A stretch of DNA of 64,000 nucleotides from Andrena cerasifolii (GCF_050908995.1 NC_135132.1:5203001-5267000), one strand, 5' to 3'; positions 1 to 13,418 are shown, numbered from the stretch's first letter. A program made the numbers and translations. The notes: a model not told the origin generated them from the sequence alone.

Positions 1-177
1 GCGCTGGATGGTCGCGTGATCGATACACCGGAAGTGGCCCTTGCCAAGGCAGAACACGCAGCTGCTCACATCAACGCAAAAGTGGGCCTGATCGCGGAGG
101 CTGGGAAATCGTCGTACGGAGTCCCCCTCGTTCTTTCGTCGTACCCTGCCACAACTATTCAGAAATACTTGATTTGA
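1..177 (+). CDS. Cuticular protein, 18-residue-motif family (gene A), C-terminal fragment
   Basis: Frame 1 is open from the window edge to a TGA at 175-177 and gives 58 residues. The first residues (ALDGRVIDTPEVALAKAEHA) are a clear copy of the motif repeated in the five complete cuticle genes of this window, so this is the last exon of another member. After the motif the tail is short and ends in Y-L-I. Proteins with this motif are known structural proteins of insect cuticle (Pfam Cuticle_3/pupal cuticle protein C1-like; the family name is from memory). The start, signal peptide and first exons lie left of the window. The AKAEH variant departs slightly from the usual AKAAH. The family call is firm; the length and number of motifs are unknown. 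Confidence 0.85.
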   Translation, partial: ALDGRVIDTPEVALAKAEHAAAHINAKVGLIAEAGKSSYGVPLVLSSYPATTIQKYLI

Positions 178-263
178 GGTTAGGTTTCGGGGAGTTGGTT
201 GCTCCATCGGCGACGTCGGCTGCGTTATTCGACTTGTTTTGTACATATCATCTGGGCTGATTT

Positions 264-269
264 AATAAA
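264..269 (+). promoter_or_regulatory. Poly(A) signal AATAAA for gene A
   Basis: AATAAA lies 87 bases after the stop of gene A. A second AATAAA at 417-422 is a possible alternative. Assignment is by position only. Confidence 0.5.
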
Positions 270-2099
270 ACGATATTTAACCTATAACTGCTTCTTTTTT
301 CTTCCATCTTCTGGATGTGGGAAATTTGATTTGGGTTGGTTAATACAGTCGGGCACTCAGGATTTAATCTTGAGGGAGCCGAGTTGAATAGATAAAAATA
401 TTTGTAATGCGAACTCAATAAAATTCATAGGTGATTACAAAATTTATTTATAAAATGAAATCCAGTTTGCTTTTCGTTTGCTAACACGATTCCACAATAA
501 TTAATAAATAATAAGAAGGACTGACAAAAAAAATTCATAAAAATTTTTTTTATGATTTTCATAAAAAAAATTAAGAAGTCACCGGATTTTTTTTATGAAA
601 ATCTCGAATTTTGACGGACCATATCAGAGGTTTGCGCCGAAATGGCACATGTTTTACACATCCTATAATATTTTCCAAGTCGATCTGGACCTCAATGCGT
701 TCGGAATCAGGAAAAAATGAAGAGAAAAAAATATTTCAGAAAAATGCGTTTAAAGTTTCCGGGCAAAGGCGACGCTATAGGTTGCCGCTTGACGTTTTTA
801 GCTGCCACATCTACAATTTTGCGATTTTTACTATAAACCAAGCGGCATTTTATTCAGAAAAGACAGTACTTTCGGAAAATGCAATAAAAAAATCGATTTT
901 TCGATTGCCTAGTCCCCTTAAAGTAAAGTTCGTCCGCATTTGATTCCATTTCTAGAGGCTCCCTGATTTTACATCAGGTTCCTCTGCACCCTTAACTAAC
1001 AAGCTGATAAACCATATTCCTTGGGAAATACCCCTCTCGCCGGCTTTTCGCGTTAACAAACTCATATATTGGATGTATTGACAAATGGTGCTCATTTTCC
1101 AGCAACAATGCGCTAAGGCTATCCCGATTGGAGTTTCAGCAAGAGTCTAATCTCTGACACAAGAGCGGGGAACCTCGAAGTAGGTATTGTAGTGGGGAGT
1201 TTGGAAGCCTCTCGATGAAAACCAATAGCACTTTCGACATCATAAGTCATTCTCTCACGAACTGTGGTGCAGGTCGTGCAGATACGTCATACTTATAGTT
1301 CTCGGTCTACTATTGCGTTAAATTCGATTAAATACTATATCGCGATTCATAAATTATTTAACTAAATGAGTAAATCGCCGGGAGTTAATAAAATTTATCG
1401 AGGTACCACTTCATTTGTTATACAATCAATAGTTCAATCGTTAAAAAAGTTTGACTAATCTTGAAATTTATTTTTTAAATTTATTAAAGTTATTTTTTTA
1501 CTATTTAGTTGCATTGAGACAACGAAGAAAATGTTGATAGAAGTTTTTTTGCAGAATAGTGGAGCAGAAGCATGATGAATCATTAGCCAATGAAATTTTT
1601 GAGGAACAAGGATCCGAAATTCTCAGAAGATCAAAAATGTAGTCAGAAACGAGGAAAAGTGGAAGGAACAGAGGGCAAAAAATAAATACTTGAGTTAATC
1701 TGTTGCTCACTCTTTTTTGTTACCTTAAGGTACAAATAGTCCGAGTTAAATAATTATCCAGTACACATATTTGTTTAGAATAATGTATTCAATATTTGAA
1801 AAATGACATGAATTAAAAAGGATGCTGGTGTATTACTTAATTTCGGTTTCCTGGAATCGTGAAGATCAAAAGAAAATTGCGGAAATTGTTAGAATTTGAC
1901 TTTACATTGGTGAAATTTGCGACATTTATGCCACCCCTTTGCTATTATATTCCAATATGATAAACTCTAAATTTTAGCTATAAGTTATCGTTAGACAAAA
2001 TTTCACATAATATTCTATGGAAGAACAAATCAAACAAATCTTCAGAATTACAAAAATTTGTATAATATATTGCAAACGAAAATTTCTCCATAATTTATA

Positions 2100-2290
2100 T
2101 TTTTAAATTTGATATATTTATATATATATATGTATTTGTCATTTGCTATAAAAAAATATATATATATATATATATTTCTGCATAATTTATATTTTTAATT
2201 TTGATATATATATATATCAGAGAAATTATAAATTATGAAGAAATTGAAACTATATATATATATAGTACTTATAGCAAATGACAAATTCGT
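2100..2290. repeat. AT microsatellite inside a partial inverted repeat
   Basis: Several runs of TATATATA alternate with TAATTTATATTTTTAA blocks. The sequence GTATTTGTCATTTGCTATA near 2131 is answered by its near reverse complement near 2270, so the block can fold back on itself. It may be a decayed MITE whose centre has expanded into (TA)n. Confidence 0.6.
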
Positions 2291-3104
2291 CACATAGCAA
2301 TAAACAAAATATATGAAATTGTATAAAGTATACATACGTACATATTAAATTCTGTATTACATCCTATGACTGATCTGTATGGGCTAGGTATCTCCGGCGC
2401 GGAGCGCTAGCGCCGTCTCTCGGATTTTTTTTTAATTACTGGGAGTATATGGGTGGAGTTTATCCTTGAACTAATTTCAAACATTTAAGACTTCCCTTCC
2501 GCTAATTTCACCCTCTTTCCTTTCCCTACTATATTCAACCATATCATACATTCGATTAATCATCCCACATTTCAAAAAGTGACCGCGAGGCGGCGCCCTC
2601 CGCGGTACTTACCTAGCGCATTATGGAATTATAAATTATCACATTGCTATTGAGATTTTTGCAAACCCTTTGGAATATGAAGAATCTTGTTCTCCATACC
2701 GCTTAGTCACCAAGTGCAACAGCACTCAGCATTGTCTAAAATAAAAATGAAATGGTCAATTCTATCAACGGTTCGATCGATTAACCGATCTGAACCGAAC
2801 AATGACGTTCTCACACCGATAGGTTAAGACTTTACCACCTACTCGTACGATTCACACCCAACGGGCTCTATTGTTAATAAGACCTCTGCTCTTTCTGTAA
2901 TTCATGAATTCCCAAATTCCCATAAAATTTCATTCAATTCTCCACATCTTCTCATTTCCTACTTATTGCTACACAACACGACAAAAAAGTAAAACACATT
3001 GCCACTTATTTTCTTAAGCTAAATACCTGTTACGTAAATAAAATGTCCCTCTATGAGAATTAATCACGTAATGATCTCCCAAGTCATTCAAAACGTAAAT
3101 TTTT

Positions 3105-3480
3105 CAAATTCAATTCAAGCCAAATTTATAATTTTTTCAATTCAACTTATGTTAGATTTTACTTTTTCAAATTCAATTCAAGCCAAATTTATAATTTTTT
3201 CAATTTAACTTATGTTAGATTTTACTTTTTCAAATTCGATTCAAGCCAAAAATATAATTTTTCAATTCAATTTATATTAGATTTTATTTTTTCAAATTCG
3301 ATTCAAGCCAAGTTTATAATTTTTTAATTCAATTTATGTTAGATTTTATTTTTTCATATTCAAATCATTTAAAATGTATAATTTTCCTATTCAAATCATG
3401 TTAAATTTTATTTTTCAATTAGAGTCATGTTAAATTTATAATTTCTCAATTTCAAGTCATGTTAAATTTTGATTTTTGAC
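3105..3480. repeat. 63-bp minisatellite, about six decaying copies
   Basis: The start 'ATTCAAGCC' recurs at 3113, 3176, 3239 and 3301, giving periods of 63, 63 and 62 bases. Each unit contains TTATAATTTTTTCAATT and TATGTTAGATTTTA. The first three copies are nearly identical. Later copies, to about 3480, lose matches progressively and replace 'ATTCAAGCC' with 'AAATCAT'-like sequence. Confidence 0.85.
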
Positions 3481-4161
3481 ATCTAAACTAAACAAAACGA
3501 GAAATACAAATTATCAAGTTTTTATTTTTGGTTTAAGATTAATCTACACAAATTCATGATTAAAAACCTCCCTCGTCACTGACATTATTAAATTGATAAA
3601 TTATAACAAGTGTGAAACGATTTCACGGTGTTTACAATTTGAATATCCGGATTTGAACTTCAGTGCTTCGTGAGCAAGATCGTGATCGCGAGTCACGAAA
3701 TCAGGATATTCACGGTCAACAGCTTCGTTCTTTAAATCAGAGGGCGTGTCACCGAAAAGAAACTGTTACGACACTTTATTGTCGCCTAAAGATTGGTATC
3801 TTTATAGATCCATCGACTGCAGTCGAGTCGGTTTTTCAACAAGCCCCGACCCAATACAAAAATATTTCCTGAACCGATGAGGTAACGTGAGTGCAAATAA
3901 ACTAAGCATTCCAATCTTAATAAATCTAGAATCGAATAAAAAATACTTAATTGCTTAATGTCCTCTATTACAGCTTCACTCCAAATATATTCGACTTAAA
4001 TATAATCGAATGAAATTAACTTGGAAAATTTCAAGCAATTTGCAAAAAATTTTTACTGTAATTAATCAAATAAAAATGTGGAGTCTCTATGCAAGGTAGA
4101 TTGACAGATTTTTATTAATTTAATTCGAGATAGAATTGTGGACAATAACATTAGTTTCAAT

Positions 4162-4848
4162 CTGATATTTAATTATTACTCAATTAATTATTAACGATTG
4201 CTTAAAAGCAATTGCTTAAATAATAAATTATTTCACGAGTTCCAGAAATCTTTGAATTCCTTTACATTTCCATATATATTATAATGTGGAGAAGTTCGCA
4301 TCATAAATATTTTGTTTAGTATACCGCCAGAAATGTAAGGTTACATTTATTGCTTACACAGAAAAATATTATATTTATAATATTTATAATATTTATAATA
4401 TGTATAATATTTATAATATTTATAATATTTATAATATTTATAATATTTATAATATTTATAATACTTATAATATTTATAATACTTATAATATTTATAATAC
4501 TTATAATATGTATAATACTTATAATATTTATAATACTTATAATATTTATAATACTTATAATATTTATAATATTTTTCCGTGTAAGCAATAAATGTAACCT
4601 TATATTTCTGGCGGTATACTAAACAAAATATTTATGATGCGAACTTCTCCGCATAATAATGATCTGCAAGCAATTTAAAAATAAGATAATAATTATGCAC
4701 ATGGCCAAAAATAGGGCAGTGGCCACGAAGGTACATCTACCCTACTTTATAATATATATGGAAATGTAAAGGAATTCAAAGATTTCTGGAACTCGTGAAA
4801 TGATAAAAGCAATCGCTAATAATTAATTAAGTAACAATTAAATATCAG
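4162..4848. mobile_element. Foldback (MITE-like) element with expanded tandem-repeat core
   Basis: The left arm (CTGATATTTAATTATTACTC at 4162 to about 4366) is the reverse complement of the right arm (about 4576-4848, ending AATTAAATATCAG). Matched blocks include the GTTTAGTATACCGCCAGAAA stretch and the AAGGAATTCAAAGATTTC stretch. The right arm carries about 90 extra bases (4657-4745) absent from the left arm. The centre is a 9-bp tandem array. No ORF of transposase type is present, so the element is non-autonomous. Superfamily is not assigned. Confidence 0.8.
4367..4575. repeat. 9-bp tandem array (TTATAATAT) with 18-bp higher order
   Basis: More than twenty copies of a TTATAATAT-type unit sit in the loop of the foldback element. 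In the right half, copies ending in -AC and -AT alternate, making an 18-bp higher-order unit TTATAATATTTATAATAC. Reading it in any frame gives Ile/Asn/Tyr-rich pseudo-ORFs, which are not genes. Confidence 0.9.
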
Positions 4849-7800
4849 AATTTTCAAAAATTTTAAGAAGTGCCCAAAACTGATACAATACCTTAAAGTG
4901 GCCACAAATGGAGCATCTACCCTACCTATGACATTTCCGTACAATTTTTTCTTCATTCGTCCAAGTTGCGATAATTTAAGAAGAAAAAAACGTAAATTGT
5001 TTTCTGATGTAACCGAAGGGTTTCTCTCGATCGATTCAAGAAAAAAGTCAGCACCGTTCCAACGTCACTCGTACGCAGTTGCCAAACCATTTTTACAACT
5101 GTTCTTTCGTCAACTGAAAATTGTCGACGTCGATGGTGACACCATTACGCCAAACATTTCGATGTTACTTAACTACACATGAAACACAGCAGCAAAACCA
5201 TTCTTACAGTTCTTGTCATTCTTCCAATGATCCGTGCCACTTTGTTTTATAATACATTCTAACATACAGCTGCTTAGTTCGGCTGCATGTGATCGTGATT
5301 GATTTAATGACCCACAAGGGCTGATTTAAAAATATTTTTTCCAGACACGAATTTGACAGAAATTTTAAAGTGGATTTTTTAATTGAAGCGATTAAATTAA
5401 ATTTTAAGCGTATCGCATTAATTGAAGTGGAGTTCTTGATCGAAGTAATTAAATTGAATTCTAAACGCATCACATTAATTGTAGTTGTAACGATTTAACT
5501 GTATATCTGTCAAATCATTTTTTTTTATTCCCAGGTTTCCATTCATTAATAATTTGTCATATATTGCGGAAGATTGCAGTGTCTGATTGGCGATAATAAT
5601 TGATGTTAATTATAATTGATGTCACGGTGATTAAATTTGATAGGAATCGTGAATTTTAATGAGAGGCACAGCTTGTCAATGCCTTCATCAACTATTTTGA
5701 CATACATTGTCATATTTAGCTACTATGTGATAAATCAGTGACAGAATTCACATTTTTAATTTTAATAATATTCTTAGTGCAATACTACTTGTTTTCCTAA
5801 ATTTTATGTACAGGTATCAAAAGCCACTAATAGATAATTACAAAGCTAACAAATATTACAATAAATAGATACAAATGCTAATGAAAAAATTAAAAATAAC
5901 GAATAAAAAATAAGACTAAATATACAACAAGTAAATAGCAATTAAATAAAAATGCTAAAAAGTCAGTAGGAATATTTAAGAAGAATTAAGTACAAATAAT
6001 ATGCAATAAATATGTCTGTAAAAAAAGAAAAATTAAATAATCATCGAGCTCCGCATTAACAATCCTTAAAACAGTCCTCTGCTTTGCGACACGAACTTTT
6101 CGTACGGGCCTGGCTCCTTTCAACGAGCGATTGGACTTTATGCACTATAACTGCACCGCAAGCAGTGCAAAAATGTTATGGGAATGCATTCCCGGTGCAG
6201 ACTGTCCTTCGGCATCGAGTCCTTCGTTCGTTCAGGGTTGGTAAGTCGTTTAACAGTTGCACACGCCTTTGTTTAAAGGACGGGTGTAGTCCACGTGCAA
6301 GGGAAAATAAAATAAATAGAATGCACACTGCCGAATCCTTGCAGCATTGCACTAATTTAACTAATGTATGCATCCTCTTTCCACACTTAGAAAACAAGAA
6401 TCAACGTTTAAGATTTTGGATTTTATAAATCTGGATGCAAAGGTACAAAGTTTACTTTTATTCTATAATTGAAATTTAGACGAAGAGCTACTAAGGTATT
6501 ATTTATCAGAATGCAGATAAAGATAATGCAAGATATTATTCGTAATAATATAGCAGAGACAGCATTAAAAATATTGCATCAATTCCTGGACGGATGTATT
6601 AATAATTAAAAAATTTACTTTGTGTTAAAAACTCCTAACACCTAGTATACCTTTTATTAATTTGTCTAATTAAAATGACAAGACTTTAAGAAAGTGAAAA
6701 ATTATCACAACGTAGTGACGCGAAATATTATAAAAAAATTAATAGAATAATTCAGCAAGTTTCCGAGAATGAGAATTTTGGCCTGTTTCAAAGTCAAGAA
6801 GATAAACTAAAAATGATGAATGCAGTGAAGAAACAAGTCTTTAAACGTAATTGCCAGTAGAAATAATTTCTCATGGTGATTAAAACTCTTTCCCATATGA
6901 TAATGATAGAGAAAAGTGTTTCAGATGTAACTTCCTCTGGTATGATGTAACGTGTTCTTCTCACGTGGTGCACGAGTCTCACGTGATTTCTCATGTTTGT
7001 AACTACATATGCATGTATACAGCAGAAGTGTTATGCACTCTGCGCTGACTTCTTGCTCAGGAGTAGGGAGGTGTCCGAGGTGCCTCGAATTTAGGAAATA
7101 ATTATGGTACTTTACCCTCGTGTGAGACATTACGACCTGGGTCTAATGTTAATTAAGCTTCCTGCAAATTATAGGAGAGACAAAAGTCTAAATTTCCACG
7201 AGCAATAATTGTATTATATAATATTAATTTAGGAAAATTTGATTTTTTTTTGTATAATGGGGACTACGAGGGCATTTAATTTATTCCACTGCTGACTGTT
7301 TTAATAACATATTTAATTTTGTGAATCTGAACAATTTTATAATTAAGGCACGTTCATTGATAATCAGTTTTTTTTTGGAGGTGTCTAATAGTCCAATGAT
7401 CTTAATAAAATTGGTGTCTACTTTTTACTATCAGAATTTTGCAGTGTTGCAATTATTATGATGCGATGCATTATTAAGCAATTTTTCAACCATGCAATTC
7501 TGCAGTTGTACAATTCTGTGGTTCTGAAACTTTGCAATACGGTAATTCAATAGTTCTACTATTATTCGGAAGCTGTCGTTATAAAAGTTCATAATATTAA
7601 AAATATTAGTTACTTCGTAGCCCTAATACTTTTCCTCTACAATAAAAAATTATCTATTATTTTCAATGCAAAAATCAAAGACACGTCCCACCTCTGAATC
7701 CGAAGAACAATGAACTCAAATAGCTGCTATATTAATCAGAAAAATAACTAATCTCACTTGTTACCTCCAAATTCATTCCCTATGAAACCACCATTCACAA

Positions 7801-8241
7801 CTCCTCTGAAAATTCTTGTCCATGAACCACGCAATACCGATTTCCTTAAAGCTCCACTACCTAGCTCTTATCAGCTCCATCCAACTCCATGATAAAAACC
7901 TCTCCCACCCCGCGCGAACCTCGACACAATCCCCCCATCTCCACCCAAGTTCCCTATAACAGTCAACGACAATGTCATAGAGAAGCACTCATAGCATAAA
8001 GCACGATCCACCCATTTCCCATCTCGCGCCGCCACAACGCCCACGGTGCCCCATCCTTCCGGTCCCGTGGGGCAGGGACCCCGCTCAAATGCCAAGGTCC
8101 TGGCGACAGGGGCCCGAAAGGAGGGAGTATCCTTTTTCCTGGGCGAGCTTCCCAGGCGACGTGGTTCAGCCGATCACCTCCTGGCTCCCTCCAGGTCGTG
8201 GCCAACGTGGTCCACGTGGGAGGGGGGCGGATGATCACCGC

Positions 8242-8247
8242 TATAAA
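8242..8247 (+). promoter_or_regulatory. TATA box of cuticle gene B
   Basis: TATAAA lies in a GC-rich stretch 171 bases before the ATG at 8418, in the same orientation. The distance is longer than for the other four cuticle promoters here (about 60-105 bases), so a longer 5' UTR or a different TATA is possible. Confidence 0.5.
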
Positions 8248-8417
8248 TGGTACCAACGGGCCGTTCTCCAGGAACACAAACTGGGGACCACGGCTGGAGC
8301 GGAAACCGAAGCGAGTACTGGCCATCAGCAGCGCGTCGCCAGCCGTGAACAAGGGGAGGAAGCACGTTGGACCGAAGGAGAGGAGAGAAAGGGACCGAGG
8401 GACCGCTTCCAGGGATC

Positions 8418-11400
8418 ATGAGGGGCCTGGTGAGTCCTGGGTTACGATGGACGCGTTCGATCGCCGATCCGAGACAAAGGAAAGTGAAAGGTTGGGGTAG
8501 GTCGGGTCAGAGGGACGGCCCGCGCTGGGCCCCTCGACGAAATCGTGGCGACTCGATTCGCGGGCCGATGGGACTTGGAGTTCGCCTGGAGGGGACTTTC
8601 TTGCGTTGTCTAACTTCCATGTACTGATGTCACTGTTGATCGTAGGGTTGCATCGCGAGCACGCATTTGGTATTAAGTTTGAATCAAGGAGTAATCGTTG
8701 GTAGGTCCAGTTAGAGATGAGGAAATTAATTATTTAATCAACATGTACTTATCAATAATTTTGCAAATTGCAAATATGAACTTAGTAGCTTGAAGAATGG
8801 TAGTTGAAATTGTATGAATGGGTGGAAGTATCAGGAATCATGAACGGTAGTAGAAAAATCTGAATGTGAAATTGTTTATCCAAACCATCTTCCTAAATTA
8901 TCCTCTTGGCTATTAATAGCCAAAAGAAGCAGTTAAGTTTCCTCACAATAATGATGTGTTCAAGAGTCACCTAACATTTTACAAAATATTAACATATACA
9001 GGAACTATTGAATGAGAAAAATTGCTTCTTTTGGTCTGCAGAAAGGAATCGAAATTATTCATCCCTTATTCAAACATAAGTCGTATTTGTTGCTTCGTGG
9101 ATTCTTAATTATTTGAAATAATTTCAGATAATTTTATTCGCCATGGCGGTGAGCTGCAGGGCAGGTTTCCTCAGCTCACGCTCCTACGGTGCACCCCAGG
9201 TTCACCAACAACTTGCACCCCAAACGTTTGCGCCCCCTGCACCAGTTGGTCAGGACGGGAACGTGATCGATACACCGGAGGTGGCTCAAGCAAAGGCCGC
9301 TCATTTCGCTGAATTTGCAAGGGCCGCTGCTAGAGCAGCCGAAGAAAGGAACAATCAACCCCCTGCTGAATACAACCCCCAGGTGCCAGCGCAGACTTAC
9401 AGCTACTCTGCCCAACCCACAGCCGCGAATTACCTCAGACAACCTAGTTATCAGTCTCCCGCTCCTGTTTACCAGTCTGCTCCAGGTAGAAATTTTATTT
9501 GGCTGTTTTCCTTGGTATTAACCTAATTTTTTAATGCCCAGTTGCACGATTATTTGCTTAAACTAGATATCAGGAATTCGAAATAATTTTATAATCAATT
9601 GTAATGTTATTGAACGAATTTTTTAAAACGTGCATTAAGGGGTTATGCCTAGTCAGGCGGTCGAAAAGAGGCGAATATTTGTGATTTTTTTTTGAAGAAG
9701 CGGAAGCGTTTATTTTTACCAAACTTTTTGCGTTTAAAAGAGCAACATTTAAAGAACATTTGGTAATTTTTTCGTAGAAAAATATTTACGTTTATAATAA
9801 AATAAAAGGCGACATCCAAGAAGCATTTTTAAAAATTTGGTTTTGCGGTGAGCACTGCCATTCGGAACCAGATTATCTAAAATCAAAAAACAAAAAAGAT
9901 TTCGTTAGTATATTAATGTATCCTCAGGTTGACGGAGAGAATTTTCCGAAATATTAAGTTAAAACAAAATGGCGACTATTTAAAGTTGAAATACTGATTT
10001 TTTCGCGGGATTTTTGCACGGGAAAATCAGGGTTTCAACTTTAAATAGCCGCCATTTTGTTCTAAATTAATATTTCGGAAAATTCTCTCCGCCAATCGGA
10101 AGATATATTAATATACTAACGAAATCTTTTTTGTTTTTTGATTTTAGATAATCTGGTTCCGAATGGCAGTGCTCACCGCAAAACCAAATTTTTAAAAATG
10201 CTTCTTGGATGTCGCTTTTTATTTTATTATAAACGTGAATATTTTTCTACGAAAAAATTACCAAATGTTCTTTAAATGTTGCTCTTTTAAACGCTAGAAG
10301 TTTGGTAAAAATAAACGCTTCCGCTTCTTCAAAAAAAATTCACAAATATTCGCCTCTTTTCGACCGCCTGACTAGGCATAACTCCTCAATCAAGTTAATT
10401 CTGTCTCTCAATGCCGAGCACAAATAGGCGCATCGCAAACCGGGATCTACACGTAGGGACCCTGTTGCGCGCGCATCGAATACCTATGCATTTTCTATGC
10501 AGGGATACATGGAGACTATTTTCATGATTTCCGAACATTTATTACAGATTTATTACAGAACATTTATTTATTATTTAATGTCATCTATATTTAACATCTT
10601 CATCAGCTTGATACCATATAAAAAAAAACAGCTTTCAAAATTTGTCCCAAACTTCGACCTCCACAAAGTAACCTTAAAACTTCAATTCTCCATTTCTCGA
10701 ATACTGGTATCATCTTGAAACCACAGTGGAGTTTCGACAATCGAATTCTAGATAAACTAAGTCTCACTTAACCTCACTTTTTATTTCGTCCCCAATAACT
10801 CGAACTTTTTGAGCATTTCAAATTTCGGATTACAGATCCTCTACCGTATCCAAATAAAAAGCACGCTATTTCTTTCACAAATTTTCTTCTACTATTCTAA
10901 TTTTCCATTATATTAATATATCGCTGGACAGATACATCAATACAAATATAATTGATATAAATGAAAGAAAGACAATTAAAAATTCCAGTTCGAGCGCCTG
11001 CGTACGACCCACCGAGCCCCATAGCTTACCCACAACCCCAATACAACAGCAACCCGACTTATGCTGGTCAATCGAGGTACGCGCCCACTACTGCTAAACC
11101 CATCCCCTTCGTTCCTGCGCCACTCGCCGAGGATGGCACCGTAATCGATACGCAGGAAGTAGCCGCTCTTAAGGCCGCCAGGTTGGCAGAGCTGGCCGAG
11201 GCCGAAGCCAGGGCGCACAAGTTCGCTCAAGAATTCCAACCGGAAGCCCAAGGTCAAGGTACGTTGTTGCCTGAGGAAGTAGCTTGAAAAATTCCCAGCG
11301 TCATTGTTAAGGTCGGTGATTGCCGCCATGGTGGGTCTTTTAGGATTTTTTTTATTTAAGTTTGCCATTCGTAAATTGTAATTTTTTTTGGTGGAGGGGG

Positions 11401-13418
11401 GTTTTATAAAGAGTAGGAAATAGGGAAATTGGGAATTATTATTTTAGAGGCATTAGAATCTGGAATTTTTTAAATTTTCTGGGGAATAAAAATTAAGGTA
11501 AAAATAGGAATTTGTTAAGGAGTGATACTTAGGATTATGAATTAGTATTTTGGAGTTGATATAGGTAGGTTTGTATGTGCTTTGGCTTGAAATTAACGAC
11601 TTCAAAAATTAAGGGATTTGGGCCACCAAAACTGAATAATTAATTAATGAGATTACGAATTAGAGACTTAAGAATGAGAGAAACTGAAATAACTAAAGTC
11701 AAAATTGTGGGAAATTTACTACTGTGGGGTGAGTGTATAATATTAAGTTTCAATAAATATTACTGTAAATTTTTTGAGTTTCTCGTGTGCTGTAGATTTT
11801 ATAGAAAGGAAAGTTTTGATGAGTTTGCAGGGTGAGTAAGAAACTCGCCACTGAATTATTTTTAGATACTATAAATTGAGAATTTTTAAAAATAGAGAGA
11901 TGTTTGTGAAAGTCTTTCGTAGACTGTAACATTTAACACTGAAGCCATGGATACATTTCTACCAGCCCAATGCAATATAACAGCCTGGCTCTTGCTCAAC
12001 AACTTAATCGTTCGATTGTTCTTGTGGGAATAACTCGCAAGAGCACTAATCGTTACGAATATAATCGTGAACTAGCCATTCATTGTGGCGAATATTAAAC
12101 AGGCCTCGTAGGTCACGACCTACTTCCGCTTCAGAATAGAATGCATTAATTGTAGGTAAGCGGCGCTTTGCACGAATAAGAACTATATTTGAATAATCTT
12201 GAAAGTCAAACATACAAAAAATTCATATCGTGATATAAATTTATTCCTCCATTTGAAACATGTTGGAATAAAATTTACTGTCAATGTTGAAAAGGAAAAT
12301 ATAAATATTTAAATATTCTGCGTAAAAATGGCTTTATATATTTTGGGATTTGGTGCATTTTAATTATCGCCCCTTTTTCGATTCGAGTGAAGTCTGCCAG
12401 CTGCTTTTGCTTCGCGTTGACTCGATTGCCACTTCCAAAAATGAATTTATTGTTATTATCGTCGATATTAAATTTCAGATTTAAATGGACTAAATTGTCA
12501 CTCTCAATTGAGAATTTACACTCAACACGTTTCATAAGTCATTCATTTCTTTAGACATCCATTTATTGTGGTTTTGTTTTTTTCATATTTGTTTCTAATT
12601 GAAATATCTAAATTCAAAAGATTGATGATAGAAAAATATTACAGAGCATATAATATTAATATGTTGTAATATTATGCACAATTAAATGTTTGTCAGTTAA
12701 GAAGAAGCAATTGTTAATGGATTATACCAATTGGTATTGTATTTATTCTACAATTTAGAAAAAAGTAATAGGAAAAATTTAATAAGAATTGCAAATGAGT
12801 CAGTGGCAGCTAAGTTTTATAGATACACATTACTATTTTTAATTGCATGATATCTACATATTTTGAGCTACTAAATACAAAAATTACTAATTCTTAACAA
12901 AATTAAAACCACACCGGTCAAAATGATTAACCAACAAAGACATTTTGCTCACATTCCGTAGCAACTTAAATATGAAATATGAAAAAATGAATTCCCTTCG
13001 AAAAATTTCTTCAAAAAATATTTTTAGGCAGGTACCATTTTTGGTAATTACTAATCATCTTATCTTCCCTTTTTAATTGCTTTTTATGATATTTCAGAGT
13101 ACCAGTGCTAGTTTCTAAAAACATACCTATCCATCAGTCATCAATTTTTATAATTGCATTTTCCATTAATTTATAGAGCGACTGAATTTCATCGAACCAA
13201 CAATTTTTAGTGTAATTATTTTGTGTATTTTTAATTTCACAGTTTATGGTGGGCCCTCAGCTGCTCCCGTCCCTTACAACCCAGGGCAATACAATGCTCC
13301 CTCGTCGCGGGTGTTCTCCAGCGCCGGGCCTTCGTACCCTGCTCCTCAGCCAGGATTTGGAAAGGCTGCTTTTCAGCCGCAGAACTATCAATCCCAGCAA
13401 TTAGTCGGCGCTTACTGA
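8418..13418 (+). CDS. Cuticular protein with two 18-residue motifs (gene B), four exons
   Basis: Predicted coding exons are 8418-8429, 9128-9485, 10989-11258 and 13243-13418, giving 271 residues. Exon 1 is only M-R-G-L, followed by a gtgagt donor. Exon 2 continues the signal peptide (IILFAMAVSCRA), so the mature protein probably begins near GFLSSRSYG. Intron 1 is phase 0; introns 2 and 3 are both phase 1. Motif copies are DGNVIDTPEVAQAKAAHFAE in exon 2 and DGTVIDTQEVAALKAARLAE in exon 3. The remainder is rich in P, Q, Y, A and S (exon 4 ends QSQQLVGAY), typical of non-globular cuticle proteins. The second motif is diverged (T-Q-E, K-A-A-R). The two exon 2-4 junctions both rebuild a GTT Val codon. 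Intron 2 contains a 755-bp foldback element. Role inferred from family: secreted structural cuticle component. Confidence 0.85.
9635..10389. mobile_element. Near-complete palindromic MITE (TTAA-type end) in intron 2 of gene B
   Basis: The left end TTAAGGGGTTATGCCTAGTC matches the reverse complement of the right end TTGAGGAGTTATGCCTAGTC. Arms of about 360 bases match nearly throughout, meeting at a centre near 10012 (…AAATGGCGACTATTTAAAG and its complement). There is no ORF. TTAA at the left and a one-base variant at the right suggest piggyBac-type mobilisation; this is inference. A related element lies in MYG1 intron 4 (51930-52473). Confidence 0.85.

Larger units (their letters stand above)
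423..8241. other. Intergenic region between cuticle genes A and B, no gene recognised
   Basis: About 7.8 kb of mostly AT-rich sequence. Short ORFs here (for example 611-943, 3663-3872, 4898-5182, 6084-6428) have no recognisable domain, signal peptide or splice partners, and I do not call them genes. It holds an AT microsatellite near 2100-2290, a decaying 63-bp tandem array near 3105-3480, and a large foldback at 4162-4848. Base composition turns GC-rich from about 7900 as the promoter of gene B approaches. Confidence 0.6.

Noticed and set aside
2383..2622. Possible MITE with GCTAGGTA ends (GCTAGGTATCTCCGGCGCGG and the complement of the right side)
   Set aside because: The inverted match is broken and short, with no target duplication; too weak to list as an element.
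4316..4622. Overlapping ORFs of 63-90 residues on both strands with Ile/Asn/Tyr repeats
   Set aside because: They are translations of the 9-bp AT tandem array and its inverted flanks, open only because the repeat lacks stops.
7871..8627. Seven overlapping ORFs on both strands in a GC-rich block
   Set aside because: High GC lengthens chance ORFs; none has a domain or splice partner. The block is the promoter, 5' UTR and intron start of gene B.
10722..10745. Possible pogo-like end CAGTGGAGTTTCGACAATCG
   Set aside because: Only one end was found and no partner within several kb; may be a relic but cannot be bounded.
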